Positions 22,695 through 30,892 of a stretch of DNA of 39,073 nucleotides are shown here, piece after piece. Below the pieces are notes generated by a model. The model made no database searches. It had not been told where the DNA came from and saw only the letters and a list, made by a program, of their open reading frames with translations. Each line of letters begins with the position of its first letter. Position 1 is the first letter of the stretch. The DNA comes from Candidatus Aenigmatarchaeota archaeon (GTDB taxonomy: Archaea; Aenigmatarchaeota; Aenigmatarchaeia; GW2011-AR5; JAGGXF01). The position numbers and the translations under genes are program-made. The stretch spans positions 1 to 39,073 of the forward strand of contig JAGGXF010000038.1 in assembly GCA_021163205.1 (NCBI GenBank). Direction: 5' to 3'.

Positions 22695-24578
22695 TCACCC
22701 GTAGAACACCGGTCGCTTGGTCAGAAGTCTTGGAAGCGGTAACGGCCTATATGGTTTATCTTTCGTTTCTTGGGTAATGAGTTTTACTAGGTCATCTGGT
22801 TTCATATTTTCAACTTTCCCAGATTCTCTAAAGCGCACAGCCAACTTGCCGCTCTTCTGCTCCTTCTCACCTACCACAACAATAAAAGGAACCCATTCGA
22901 GTTCAGCGTCTCTTATTTTCTTTTGTATCGACTCTGTTCGGTCGTCTATGTCAACACGTATCTTCTTATTTTCTATTTTATCTGCTATTTGTTTGCAGAG
23001 TTCGTTGAACTTGTCCGATACCGGGCAAAGCCGGACTTGCGTTGGTGACAACCACAACGGCAGCATAGGATTCTTTCCTTGCTTTTGCTCCATATAAGCC
23101 TTCTCAAGCAATGCGTACATAACCCTTTCGACAGCGCCGCTGGGCGAAAGATGGAGAATGATTGGATGTTTCTGCTTGTTATCCGCATCTGTGAACTTTA
23201 GGTCATATGTCTTACCATTCTCGACATCTATTTGGTCTGTTGTTAAACACGAAGCTTTGTCCAGCGCGTCAACAAAGTTCCATTCATGCTTTAAGACAAA
23301 ATAAAAAAACTGCTTGTCCCACATTTCTATAAGAGCTGGTTTGCCCCACTTTTTCACGAGACCAATCACATAATCTTTGTTATCGTTCCAGAAATCTTTG
23401 ACAACGCGAATAGCGAACTCAAAGTCATCGCGATCAAGTCCGACACCTTTCTGTATTTCATCTGCCAGGTCAAACCTGACAAGCATCTCCTCCTTTGCCT
23501 GTGCAATGTCTTTGCAAAGGGCATGACAATCAGGCATGGTAAATGCCCTTAATCTGCGCAAACCAGCAAGCTCACCGCGCTTTTCAACTCTGAAGCTATA
23601 TCTCGTAAGTTCATATATTCTCAATGGAAGATTTCTATATGAAATGGTTGCATCGTGTGCCATAAGGAACTGGCCAAAGCATGCCGCAAAACGCAGAAAA
23701 ACTTTTTTGTTGGGTGTTTCAATGATATATTGTCGCGCAGGAAACCGGTTCAGGTATTTCTTGAGTGACGGGTGTTCAAAATCATACATTATTGGCGATT
23801 CAACCTCCATTGCCCCGTATTCGAGAACTTTTTGCGTGACCCACTCTTCAATAAGAGCCTTAATCATTCTGCCCTTGGGATAATATCTTAGATTTCCTGG
23901 GTCGCTGCCGGGTTCATAGTCAACAAGCTCCAACTTCTTCATGAGTTTTATGTGTGGTGGCTCTTGCTTAACAAGCCTGCTTTTCTGCATCTCATACCTT
24001 GCAAACTTCTCGAGTTTTTTATGCTTTGAAAAATCAAAACCAACGATTTTTCCGTTCTTGATGCTTATTTTATTCATTCTGCCGCCCGGCTCGAGGATAA
24101 ACCACTCTGACTTGAGTGTCTCTTCTTTTTTGAGAGCTTCTGACAGTTGTTCTTTCGGTCCCCCTATTTTTATTTTTCTGCTCAGTTCTGACAAAGGATG
24201 TCCCTTACAACTGATGGTGAAAGATTTGTACCAGCCGAACGGACTCCTGTAAACCTCATATTCTGTACCAAGACTGGCTTCCATCTCTTTCAAAACCTTC
24301 AAAGACGCATCTGCCGAGGCAGGTTCAGAAGAAAGATGAACCCACGGATATATCACGAGCTTTTTTGCCTTTACCTGCTTTGCAACATCTTGTATCTCTT
24401 TTACAGCATCTGCCACAGCCTGTGCCGGACTGTCCTCATCAGAGCGTTCGACAGCTGTAAAAACAACGAGACAATCCTCAACGCGTTTTTTCTCCTTTAA
24501 AACCTCTTCTGCTGACTTTATTGCCTTCTCCTTTGGCTCATATTCAAGAAAATCAGAATGCACCAATAATAACTTCAT
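22695..24578 (-). CDS. thrS: Threonyl-tRNA synthetase, archaeal type with N-terminal editing domain
   Basis: This is about 627 residues from the ATG at 24578, which follows GGAGG. Residues 1-140 (MKLLLVHSDFLEYEP, VVFTAVERSDEDSP) form the archaeal D-aminoacyl-tRNA deacylase-like editing domain that hydrolyses Ser-tRNA-Thr. The class II catalytic core follows, with KRGELAGLRRLRAFTMPDCHALC (motif 2) and ILHLSPSGAVERVMYALLE (motif 3). The anticodon-binding domain is at the C-terminus (QVRLCPVSDKFNE). Its tRNA-Thr(UGU) is elsewhere in this window, at 8786. Confidence 0.97.
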   Translation of the reverse strand: MKLLLVHSDFLEYEPKEKAIKSAEEVLKEKKRVEDCLVVFTAVERSDEDSPAQAVADAVKEIQDVAKQVKAKKLVIYPWVHLSSEPASADASLKVLKEMEASLGTEYEVYRSPFGWYKSFTISCKGHPLSELSRKIKIGGPKEQLSEALKKEETLKSEWFILEPGGRMNKISIKNGKIVGFDFSKHKKLEKFARYEMQKSRLVKQEPPHIKLMKKLELVDYEPGSDPGNLRYYPKGRMIKALIEEWVTQKVLEYGAMEVESPIMYDFEHPSLKKYLNRFPARQYIIETPNKKVFLRFAACFGQFLMAHDATISYRNLPLRIYELTRYSFRVEKRGELAGLRRLRAFTMPDCHALCKDIAQAKEEMLVRFDLADEIQKGVGLDRDDFEFAIRVVKDFWNDNKDYVIGLVKKWGKPALIEMWDKQFFYFVLKHEWNFVDALDKASCLTTDQIDVENGKTYDLKFTDADNKQKHPIILHLSPSGAVERVMYALLEKAYMEQKQGKNPMLPLWLSPTQVRLCPVSDKFNELCKQIADKIENKKIRVDIDDRTESIQKKIRDAELEWVPFIVVVGEKEQKSGKLAVRFRESGKVENMKPDDLVKLITQETKDKPYRPLPLPRLLTKRPVFYG

Positions 24579-24815
24579 TTTCAAAACCTCCATTAAACAT
24601 TCCTGAACTGGCTATACGCCTACTTATAGATGCAGGGCATTTATATTTATTTTTTAAGAAACGATAGAAGCAGACATAACTAGAAATTACTGACTCACTA
24701 TTTTGCTTTTGCGAATGTTTGTTGTTCACCGGCCATCTGACCCTCACCTTGTGCATATCTATTTGACAGGAAATTTATTTAAATATAATTAATTTCATTA
24801 AATATTCATCCCAAT

Positions 24816-24908
24816 AGCCCCGTAGTCTAGCGGCCAAGGATGTGGGTCTTTGGAACCCAAGACGCAGGTTCAAATGAGCTGAAGGTTCTGAAAATCCTGC
24901 CGGGGCTA
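24816..24908 (+). tRNA. tRNA-Gln(UUG) with a 20-nt intron in the T-loop
   Basis: The acceptor is AGCCCCG/CGGGGCT with A73. The D-stem is GTCT/GGAT. The anticodon arm is TGGGT-CTTTGGA-ACCCA with anticodon UUG. The T-stem GCAGG (24864-24868) pairs with CCTGC (24896-24900), but the loop is 27 nt. Removing 20 nt, approximately 24876-24895, leaves TTCAAAT and a 73-nt tRNA. The extra segment repeats AAGGTTCTGAAAAT, so it may have arisen by tandem duplication of the T-arm. The splice boundaries can slide by one or two bases. An A/T-rich TATA region at 24775-24788 precedes it. Confidence 0.88.
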
Positions 24909-24948
24909 TGCTTTTAATTTTCTTAAACCTGCACGACAAAATAAAATC

Positions 24949-25983
24949 ATGTCATATGAAAAAGTGGCTGAAGTAATTCTGAAAAAATATTTCCACATCA
25001 AGCAGGGAGAAAGGCTTTTTGTCATAACTGACACGGCTCGTGGCTTCACAGGGAAAGTCAGCCACAGCGTCTTCGACTGCGCGAATTCTGAGAACATCGA
25101 TTCTGAACTTATAAGACAGCGCGCTATAGATTCTGGCCCATGTGACGAAAAAGTCAAGAAGGTGTTTGAGGAACTTAAAAAAGGGGACTGCGTCTTTATA
25201 TGTCTGAACCATAAGCTCGGTAGTCTTTACCCATTCTTCGAGAAGGGCCTGCGTTCATTCATCAGACAGAAAGGTGCAAGATTTGCGTCAATGACCGGCC
25301 TGCTCAGCCTCAAAAAAGAACGAGAACATGATCTGGTTAATATGCTATTATTTGACACAGAACAAATGAGAAAAGCGGGCAACGCGCTGAAAGAACTGCT
25401 TTCCAGCGGGAATGACTTCGAGATAAAAGGCATTGACGGAACGAGAATATCTTGCTCAATATCCAATCGCAGGGCATGGTTCAACTCTGGCAAGTTTGAC
25501 AAACCAGGCACAGGAGGAAACCTGCCGGCAGGTGATGTGATGATATTCCCTGTCGAGGACAGCGTAAACGGAAAGGCTGTCATAGATATAAGTGTAAAAA
25601 TAGGGCCGGAAACTGTCGGCATCAAAAAAATCGTTATGAAAATAGAAAATGGCGTTATAAAAGACATATCAGGAGACAGTGATATAGTCGAAAAGATGCA
25701 AGAAGATTTAGACCATTTTGCTATGATAAACGAAAGGAGTGGAATGAAACCAGACGCAATAAGAACCATTGCAGAGTTTGGTATCGGTCTTGTTCCCGGA
25801 AGAACAATAGGTATTAACATAACTGATGAAAAACTGCTTGGCGTTGCTCATGTAGCCAATGGAAATAATTTTGGCCGGGGCGGCCGAAACAAGTGTCGTG
25901 GCCATAGGGAGCATCTATTCTGGCTTGAATGGTTTAGAATTGACGACAAGAAAGTAACGCCAAAAGCCATCTATAATCTATAA
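24949..25983 (+). CDS. M29-family aminopeptidase
   Basis: This 344-residue protein has the C-terminal metal-site region of M29 (leucyl aminopeptidase/AmpS-like) enzymes: IAEFGIGLVPGRTIGINITDEKLLGVAHVANGNNFGRGG, then a His-containing HREHLFW. The NLPAGDVMIFPVED block also matches. M29 enzymes need two divalent metals and remove N-terminal residues. The N-terminal half (IKQGERLFVITD) is typical too. There is no signal peptide, so it is cytosolic and may work downstream of the proteasome. Confidence 0.88.
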   Translation: MSYEKVAEVILKKYFHIKQGERLFVITDTARGFTGKVSHSVFDCANSENIDSELIRQRAIDSGPCDEKVKKVFEELKKGDCVFICLNHKLGSLYPFFEKGLRSFIRQKGARFASMTGLLSLKKEREHDLVNMLLFDTEQMRKAGNALKELLSSGNDFEIKGIDGTRISCSISNRRAWFNSGKFDKPGTGGNLPAGDVMIFPVEDSVNGKAVIDISVKIGPETVGIKKIVMKIENGVIKDISGDSDIVEKMQEDLDHFAMINERSGMKPDAIRTIAEFGIGLVPGRTIGINITDEKLLGVAHVANGNNFGRGGRNKCRGHREHLFWLEWFRIDDKKVTPKAIYNL

Positions 25984-26048
25984 CTCGTGAAATTATTTTA
26001 AATCTGTTTCTTTTAAATTCGTTTCTAATAATTTAAATGGGGATTGGT

Positions 26049-26462
26049 ATGGAACAGGCAATAATCTTTGCATTGATATCAACCGTGGTGTTTGGTATAA
26101 CCGCGATAATATACAAACTCATTAAGGTTGACCCCTATCTTCTCGTTTTTACAGTCTATTTGTTCAGTACCATAATAACTGGTATATTTTTAGTACTCAG
26201 AGGGCAGATATCCTCTATTATGCAAATATCAACCCAAAATGTTATTCTTCTAATAACCGTGTCTCTACTGGCAATCGTTGGGATGACATCCTTTATACTC
26301 GCGATACAATCTGGAAAGGTGGCAGTAGTGACGCCGATAAGAAACATGAGCTTGATTGTAACTGTAATAATAGCTGTCTTGTTTCTTGGTGAACAATTAA
26401 CAATCATGAAGATGTTGGGCGTGGCACTCGGTGCCATAGCACTGGTACTGCTTTCGGTATGA
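26049..26462 (+). CDS. EamA/DMT-type half transporter, four helices
   Basis: About 137 residues from ATG 26049 form four to five hydrophobic helices with the EamA features near the end: SGKVAVVTPIRNMSLIVTVIIAVLFLGEQLTIMKMLGVALGAIALVLL. Full-length EamA transporters have two such repeats, so this single-domain protein probably works as a dimer, like SMR proteins. The substrate is unknown. ATG 26037 is an alternative start. It is 12 bases from trm56. Confidence 0.85.
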   Translation: MEQAIIFALISTVVFGITAIIYKLIKVDPYLLVFTVYLFSTIITGIFLVLRGQISSIMQISTQNVILLITVSLLAIVGMTSFILAIQSGKVAVVTPIRNMSLIVTVIIAVLFLGEQLTIMKMLGVALGAIALVLLSV

Positions 26463-26474
26463 TAGGTGTAATAA

Positions 26475-26987
26475 ATGATAATAGTTCTTCGACTGGGGCA
26501 TCGTCCCGGAAGAGATGCGCGGTTGAGCACGCATGTGGGCTTGGCAGCTCGGGCGCTCGGCGCTGATGCTGTAATAATGAGCGGCGAACACGACGAGAAT
26601 ATCATTGAAAGTATAAAAAAAGTTACGAAAGAGTGGGGCGGTCATTTTCAAGTTAGTTATGAAAAGAACTGGCGAAACGTGATTAAGAATTTTCACGGCG
26701 TTTGCGTTCATCTGACGATGTATGGCTTGCCTATTCAAGAAAAGATAGATGAAATCCGAAAGAACAAAGACATTCTCATTGTCGTTGGCGGCGAAAAGGT
26801 TCCAGCCGAGGTTTATCAGCTCGCTGACTATAATATTTCCGTGACAAATCAGCCACACTCAGAGGTTGCGGCATTGGCTATCTTCCTTCACGAATACTTC
26901 AGAGGGAAAGAGCTTGATAGGGAATTCAAAGGCGGAAAAATAAGAATCATACCACAGGCGCGCGGTAAGAAAACAGATGAGGGATAA
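26475..26987 (+). CDS. trm56: tRNA (cytidine-56-2'-O)-methyltransferase Trm56
   Basis: This 170-residue SPOUT-family protein has [35 protein letters not shown] at the N-terminus, [54 protein letters not shown], and a basic tail. This matches COG1303, the archaeal enzyme that methylates C56 in the T-loop. It adjoins other tRNA-modification genes. Confidence 0.95.
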   Translation: MIIVLRLGHRPGRDARLSTHVGLAARALGADAVIMSGEHDENIIESIKKVTKEWGGHFQVSYEKNWRNVIKNFHGVCVHLTMYGLPIQEKIDEIRKNKDILIVVGGEKVPAEVYQLADYNISVTNQPHSEVAALAIFLHEYFRGKELDREFKGGKIRIIPQARGKKTDEG

Positions 26988-26996
26988 AAATGAAAA

Positions 26997-27203
26997 TCAG
27001 TCAGTAAAATTCTTTCTAGTAAAAAGAACGGCATAAGGAGCAATGAATTTGTATCTAAAATTCTTCAAAACACTATTTTTGTAATCGGTAAACTTCTTTG
27101 ATTCTTTTTCTTTTAATTCATATAGTTTATCAATAACTTTACCGCTTACTACAAGACTACTTATTCCATAGATAACAAAAGCTTTGGCGATTTCTGAATA
27201 CAT
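26997..27203 (-). CDS. Hypothetical protein, 68 residues
   Basis: A leftward gene starts at ATG 27203, with a TTAAATATAT TATA box about 25 bases upstream, implying a near-leaderless mRNA. One hydrophobic stretch (AKAFVIYGISSLVVSGKVI) is followed by a highly charged Lys-rich region and a second mildly hydrophobic segment (FIAPYAVLF). I recognise no family. It could be a membrane-associated small protein. Confidence 0.5.
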   Translation of the reverse strand: MYSEIAKAFVIYGISSLVVSGKVIDKLYELKEKESKKFTDYKNSVLKNFRYKFIAPYAVLFTRKNFTD

Positions 27204-27252
27204 AATTATAATGTCTAGGAAATATATTTAACCTTTTCTAAGTAGTAAAAAA

Positions 27253-28170
27253 TCACTTCATAAGCAAAACGACCCTACTGTCGGCTTTTTCATCCTTGAT
27301 GCGATAAGATGAGTTCTCCTCAATTTTTTCTGCGAACGCGCGAATTTCTGAGTGCTGCGGCATGTATGGTAAACCCAAGCGTTCGCGTGAATATCCAACA
27401 GCCATATAAGCCTTTGCCTCTACGAATTTTGGTCCAGCTTTCTCTACATGTTCTGCGTATTTTTCAGGGGTTATCATGTTTAGCCCCTTGACAAGTGTCA
27501 GTCTTATGACAGAGCGATTGAACTGGTTGAGCATTGATAAAGATTTCATTAATTTCAACCAACCGTCAGGTATTATTGGTTGGCAAGTTTTCTTATATGT
27601 TTCTTCGTCAGGAGCAGCTAGCGTTATATATAATTGATAAGGCTGGCTATCAAGCAAACGTTCGATCATATCTGGATTTGTTCCATTTGTCACAAGAAAA
27701 GAAGTCATTCCCCTGCTGTTTACGAGGTCTACAAACTCTGGTAGCTTTGGATACATCGTCGGTTCTCCTGCTAGGGATATGGCAACCTGATTCGGCTCCA
27801 TGGCTTCTTTGAATTTTTTCATATCCACGTTTGGATTTCCTTTGAATCCCTGAAGTATTTCTCGCTGCGCCTCTATTGCTTCGTCAAGTATCTGCTTTGG
27901 TTCGTCTACTGGCCCTACCCATTTAGGATATGTAATGGTTGTGTCTCGCCAACAAAACTGGCAACGTTGTGTGCAGAAAGGCAGCGCTGGTGTCATTTGC
28001 AAGCAGCGATGTGAAGCAATGCCATAGAATTTCTGCTTGTAGCAAAAATTTTTACCTCGAATTGCCTCGCGGGTCCAGCTGCATATTTTAATGGCTGAGT
28101 GCTTTGACGGTCCCACAAACCTATAACCGGCCTTTTCCAGCCTCGATATCGTTTCTCTTGTCAGTATCAT
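27253..28170 (-). CDS. taw1: Taw1/TYW1, radical SAM enzyme of wyosine synthesis
   Basis: This 305-residue protein has the radical SAM motif CTQRCQFCW near residue 66 and an extra conserved Cys upstream for the second cluster. It also has GEPTMYPKLPEFV and VTNGTNPDMIERL. Taw1 condenses m1G37 of tRNA-Phe with pyruvate-derived carbons to 4-demethylwyosine. Archaeal Taw1 lacks the eukaryotic flavodoxin domain, as here. It diverges from Taw2 across a 33-bp shared promoter. Confidence 0.96.
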   Translation of the reverse strand: MILTRETISRLEKAGYRFVGPSKHSAIKICSWTREAIRGKNFCYKQKFYGIASHRCLQMTPALPFCTQRCQFCWRDTTITYPKWVGPVDEPKQILDEAIEAQREILQGFKGNPNVDMKKFKEAMEPNQVAISLAGEPTMYPKLPEFVDLVNSRGMTSFLVTNGTNPDMIERLLDSQPYQLYITLAAPDEETYKKTCQPIIPDGWLKLMKSLSMLNQFNRSVIRLTLVKGLNMITPEKYAEHVEKAGPKFVEAKAYMAVGYSRERLGLPYMPQHSEIRAFAEKIEENSSYRIKDEKADSRVVLLMK

Positions 28171-28203
28171 AATAGTTAAATCTTTTGAAAAAAGATTTTA
28201 AAT
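28171..28203. promoter_or_regulatory. 33-bp bidirectional promoter between taw1 and taw2
   Basis: Two leaderless start codons face away from each other across 33 bp. AAATCTTTT (28178-28186) and AAAAGATTT (28190-28198) form a 9-bp inverted repeat around GAA. GTTAAATC lies about 25 bases from the taw2 ATG, and ATTTAAAATC (leftward) about 25 bases from the taw1 ATG. Each gene's TATA element is therefore beside the other gene's start. Confidence 0.6.
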
Positions 28204-29025
28204 ATGTCTTTCAAGCGAAATCTCGCTGACAGGACAGGCCTGCCATTGAAAGTCTTGCCATCGAGCTACCAGAAGGTTGGTGATATAATATTAATCAAGC
28301 TTTTTGGTGAAGCCGCAAAGCAAAAAAAGAAAATAGGCGAAAGCGTGCTCGATATGTTCCCATACATCAGAACAGTCTGCATGATAAAAGGCATCACCGG
28401 AGAATATAGGACGCCGAAAATAGAGGTCATCGCTGGAGACAAGAATACTGCCACTATACATAAGGAGCATGGCTGTATTTATCGTATAGACGTGGCAAAA
28501 ATCATGTTCTCGAAAGGCAATCTTACGGAGCGCAAAAGACTCATAAACCAAATAAAGCCAAACGAAACAATCATTGATATGTTCGCAGGCATTGGCTATT
28601 TTTCCATAGGTATAGCGAAGAACACGAAGGTAAAAAAAATATACGCCATAGAGAAAAACCCCACATCATTCAGATTCTTGAGGGAGAATATAAAATTAAA
28701 CAAAATAAAAAACATAAAGCCGATTCTTGGTGATTGTCGATCTGTCGTACTGCAAGAAAAGGCAGACAGAATAATAATGGGCTACTTTCCTGGCACGGAA
28801 AAATTTCTGTCTACGGCTTTCTCGCTGTTGAAGGACAAAGGAATTATCCATTACCACAATGTTTACAAGCAAAGCGAGTTGTGGAGTACACCTTTAAAAC
28901 AACTAAGAAAAAGCGCGGAAGCACATGGCTTTGTTCTTATCAGAATCATGACAAAGAAAAAAGTCAAGAGTGTAGCGCCACGAACATATCATATAGTTAT
29001 CGATGCAAAGTTCAAGAAACGATAA
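28204..29025 (+). CDS. taw2: Taw2/TYW2, aminocarboxypropyl transferase of wyosine synthesis
   Basis: This 273-residue Trm5-like protein has the SAM-binding motif IDMFAGIGYFSIGIAK, AIEKNPTSFRFLRENIKLN, and the Taw2-type segment RIIMGYFPGTEKFLSTAFSLLKDKGIIHYHN (Trm5 has MPLP here). Taw2 transfers the 3-amino-3-carboxypropyl group of SAM to demethylwyosine-37 in tRNA-Phe. The divergence from Taw1 supports the assignment. Its 3' end overlaps the convergent Trm5 gene by 14 bases. Confidence 0.93.
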   Translation: MSFKRNLADRTGLPLKVLPSSYQKVGDIILIKLFGEAAKQKKKIGESVLDMFPYIRTVCMIKGITGEYRTPKIEVIAGDKNTATIHKEHGCIYRIDVAKIMFSKGNLTERKRLINQIKPNETIIDMFAGIGYFSIGIAKNTKVKKIYAIEKNPTSFRFLRENIKLNKIKNIKPILGDCRSVVLQEKADRIIMGYFPGTEKFLSTAFSLLKDKGIIHYHNVYKQSELWSTPLKQLRKSAEAHGFVLIRIMTKKKVKSVAPRTYHIVIDAKFKKR

Positions 29026-29821
29026 AATCAATGCACCACTTGTATATTCTGGGACCATATGGAAGGACCTTTTTTATCTCCTTGATTTTTGTCTTCATTT
29101 TCAGTTTTGATGCTTCCCTGCGCACAAGCTTCTTCCATTTATTAATCTCATTTTCAGGGGAAATAAAATAGAAATGAACAACGCCTTCTGGCTTCAGACA
29201 TCTTATAGCATAAACGAGATACTTGTATCCTGTTTCAGGAAGTGGCATTAAAACACGGTCACATGAACCATAAAATTCTTTTGCTACTTTTTGAACATCT
29301 CCTTGGATGACTCTAACATTAGTGAGTTTGTTTAGCACAATATTGCGCCGAAAATATCTGACACAGGCTGGGTTGAGTTCTATACCAACAACGTCAGATG
29401 CTTTCGTCTTTTTGCTGATTATTATTGGGAAAGGGCCGACACCGGCAAAGAAGACCATAATGTGTTCGCCTTTTCCCACCTTCTCTGCGACGCGTATGCG
29501 CTCTGTGCCTTCCCTCGGAGAAAAGTAGCATGTCCTCACATTTAGCAGAAATCTACAACCAGATTCTTTATGTTCTGTTATTGATTTATTGACACCTGCG
29601 ATTAGCTTTAATTTTCTCAGGCGATATCTCCCGGTGCGCGGTGACGCCTTTTTTAACACAGTTCTTATGTTTTTGTGCAAGTCGAGGATTGTCTGACCGA
29701 TAATTTTTTCGTAATTTTTGAGCTTGTCTGGAATTTCTATTATAGCTATATCGCCGATTTGGTCGAAACTCTTTGGCGCACCTTTAATACCTTTCTTTTC
29801 CAGCACCTGCTTTAGGTTCAT
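29012..29821 (-). CDS. trm5: tRNA (guanine-37-N1)-methyltransferase Trm5
   Basis: This 269-residue protein has the SAM motif MVFFAGVGPFPIIISK, GIELNPACVRYFRRNIVLN, and the Trm5 signature DRVLMPLPETGYKYL. Trm5 makes m1G37, which prevents frameshifting and is the substrate of Taw1. The length is at the short end, so the N-terminal D1 recognition domain of Trm5b seems reduced or missing. With Taw1 and Taw2 the local set covers the first steps of wyosine synthesis. Confidence 0.92.
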   Translation of the reverse strand: MNLKQVLEKKGIKGAPKSFDQIGDIAIIEIPDKLKNYEKIIGQTILDLHKNIRTVLKKASPRTGRYRLRKLKLIAGVNKSITEHKESGCRFLLNVRTCYFSPREGTERIRVAEKVGKGEHIMVFFAGVGPFPIIISKKTKASDVVGIELNPACVRYFRRNIVLNKLTNVRVIQGDVQKVAKEFYGSCDRVLMPLPETGYKYLVYAIRCLKPEGVVHFYFISPENEINKWKKLVRREASKLKMKTKIKEIKKVLPYGPRIYKWCIDFIVS

Positions 29822-29900
29822 GATTAGAGTTGGCTAAAAAGTTTTAAAAGTGTTTTATCGCTATAATCTCTATACATAGTTTCCACACACAACACGATAT

Positions 29901-29993
29901 GGGCTCATGGTGTAGCTTGGTTAGAGTCTTTCGAGACGACAAACATCGGAGCTTTGGGAGCTTCAGACCCCAGTTCAAATCTGGGTGGGCCCA
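29901..29993 (+). tRNA. tRNA-Pro(UGG) with a 19-nt intron in the D-arm
   Basis: Acceptor GGGCTCA/TGGGCCC with A73, anticodon arm GGAGC-TTTGGGA-GCTTC (anticodon UGG), and T-arm CCCAG-TTCAAAT-CTGGG are all complete. D-stem GTGT pairs with ACAT only if about 29924-29942 is removed. That segment contains the hairpin GTCT-TTCG-AGAC. The mature length is 74 nt. The splice boundaries can slide by one base. An intron near position 21/22 is non-canonical. The neighbouring tRNA-Pro has an intron at the same place. Confidence 0.88.
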
Positions 29994-30001
29994 TTCCTTT
30001 C

Positions 30002-30103
30002 GGGTCCATGGTGTAGCTTGGCTAGGGTTTGGCGCGAAGCGCCGGACGGCAAACATCGGAGCTTAGGGAGCTTCAGACAGGAGTTCAAATCTCCTTGGAC
30101 CCA
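30002..30103 (+). tRNA. tRNA-Pro with AGG anticodon and a 28-nt D-arm intron
   Basis: Acceptor GGGTCCA/TGGACCC with A73, T-arm AGGAG-TTCAAAT-CTCCT, and anticodon arm GGAGC-TTAGGGA-GCTTC place AGG at 34-36. D-stem GTGT/ACAT forms after removing about 30025-30052, which contains the hairpin GGCGC-GAA-GCGCC. It is a diverged duplicate of the tRNA-Pro eight bases upstream, with compensated acceptor and T-stem changes, so it looks functional. A34 is very unusual in archaea, which normally use G34 for CCU/CCC. Confidence 0.85.
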
Positions 30104-30115
30104 TTGGTGATTATA

Positions 30116-30412
30116 ATGAACTGTGAGTATTTACTGGAAAAAATTCAAGACAATCCGACAAATCCAGAAAACATAGAAGAAGCAACAAAAAATTGCAATG
30201 TTGAAGATGTTGAAAAAAGTGTTCGCCGAGGCCTAGAAGAAGAAATAGAAATATGGAAAAAGCAGGTCTATCCAAGTGTAGAGAAAGTTGAGAACAAGCT
30301 GAGGGAGTTGACGTATTATTTGAATTCCTTAAAAGGTGGTATAAAAGCTTATATAGATGCCATTACTGGAGGATACTACTCTGAGAATGGTCTCAGGAAG
30401 ATTAAAATTTAG
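30116..30412 (+). CDS. Hypothetical helical protein, 98 residues
   Basis: The start is ATG 30116, not the track's 30029, which runs through the tRNA. GGTGA lies six bases upstream, directly after the tRNA-Pro 3' end, so it is probably co-transcribed. The protein is acidic at the N-terminus (YLLEKIQDNPTNPENIEEATKNC) and then helical (EEEIEIWKKQVYPSVEKVENKLRELTYYLNSLKGG). There is no membrane segment. I recognise no family. Confidence 0.65.
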   Translation: MNCEYLLEKIQDNPTNPENIEEATKNCNVEDVEKSVRRGLEEEIEIWKKQVYPSVEKVENKLRELTYYLNSLKGGIKAYIDAITGGYYSENGLRKIKI

Positions 30413-30455
30413 CAGTTGCCAGAACGCATAAAAGCTTTCTCTGCATAATTAAATC

Positions 30456-30656
30456 ATGCTCATGCGCGAGATTCTTAAAAAGCTCAAGAAGGAGCCGAAA
30501 ACGCTCGAGAAGCTTTCAAAAGAGGTCAAAACATCTTCTAAGGAGGTTATCGAGGCACTGAAAAGCCTCAAGCACATGCAGCTCGTTTACTATGAGGCAG
30601 ATTCATGGCACCTGACCGAAAAAGGCCTCGATGTCGCCAAAAGAATGAAAAAGTAG
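30456..30656 (+). CDS. Small winged-helix DNA-binding protein
   Basis: The whole 66-residue protein is one winged helix: LKKLKKEPKTLEKLSKEVKTSSKEVIEALKSLKHMQLVYYEADSWHLTEKGLDVAKRM. The HTH is at about 16-43 and the wing at 44-58. There is no sensor domain. ATAAAAG about 25 bases upstream is a plausible TATA box and the mRNA would be leaderless (ATG 30456 or 30462). Its target is unknown. Confidence 0.8.
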   Translation: MLMREILKKLKKEPKTLEKLSKEVKTSSKEVIEALKSLKHMQLVYYEADSWHLTEKGLDVAKRMKK

Positions 30657-30892
30657 GCAGCAATTATTCACTCTTTTTGTATCCTGATTGTTTACCACGG
30701 CTTTAATTATAAAACCGTGTCAACATGCAAACCATTAATGGATTACTACCAATAAATTATGAAAAACTTGGCTTAATCGAAGCTTTAAACTTTTAAATCG
30801 GCGTGAACCAATTATTATTAAGTTTTGGCGCAATTAAGTCTTAGTAAGTTGTTTGTGTGCAACCCACACGCTACACATGATAGGTGTTCATC
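30657..30892 (+). promoter_or_regulatory. Leader region upstream of proS with two stem-loops
   Basis: This 236-nt gap has no credible ORF. CACGG (30696-30700) pairs with CCGTG (30715-30719) around an A/T-rich loop and may end the upstream gene. TTTAAACTTTTAAATC near 30783-30798 is a TATA candidate for proS. GTGTG (30855-30859) pairs with CACAC (30865-30869) in the probable 5' leader just before the AGGTG ribosome-binding site. Confidence 0.4.
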
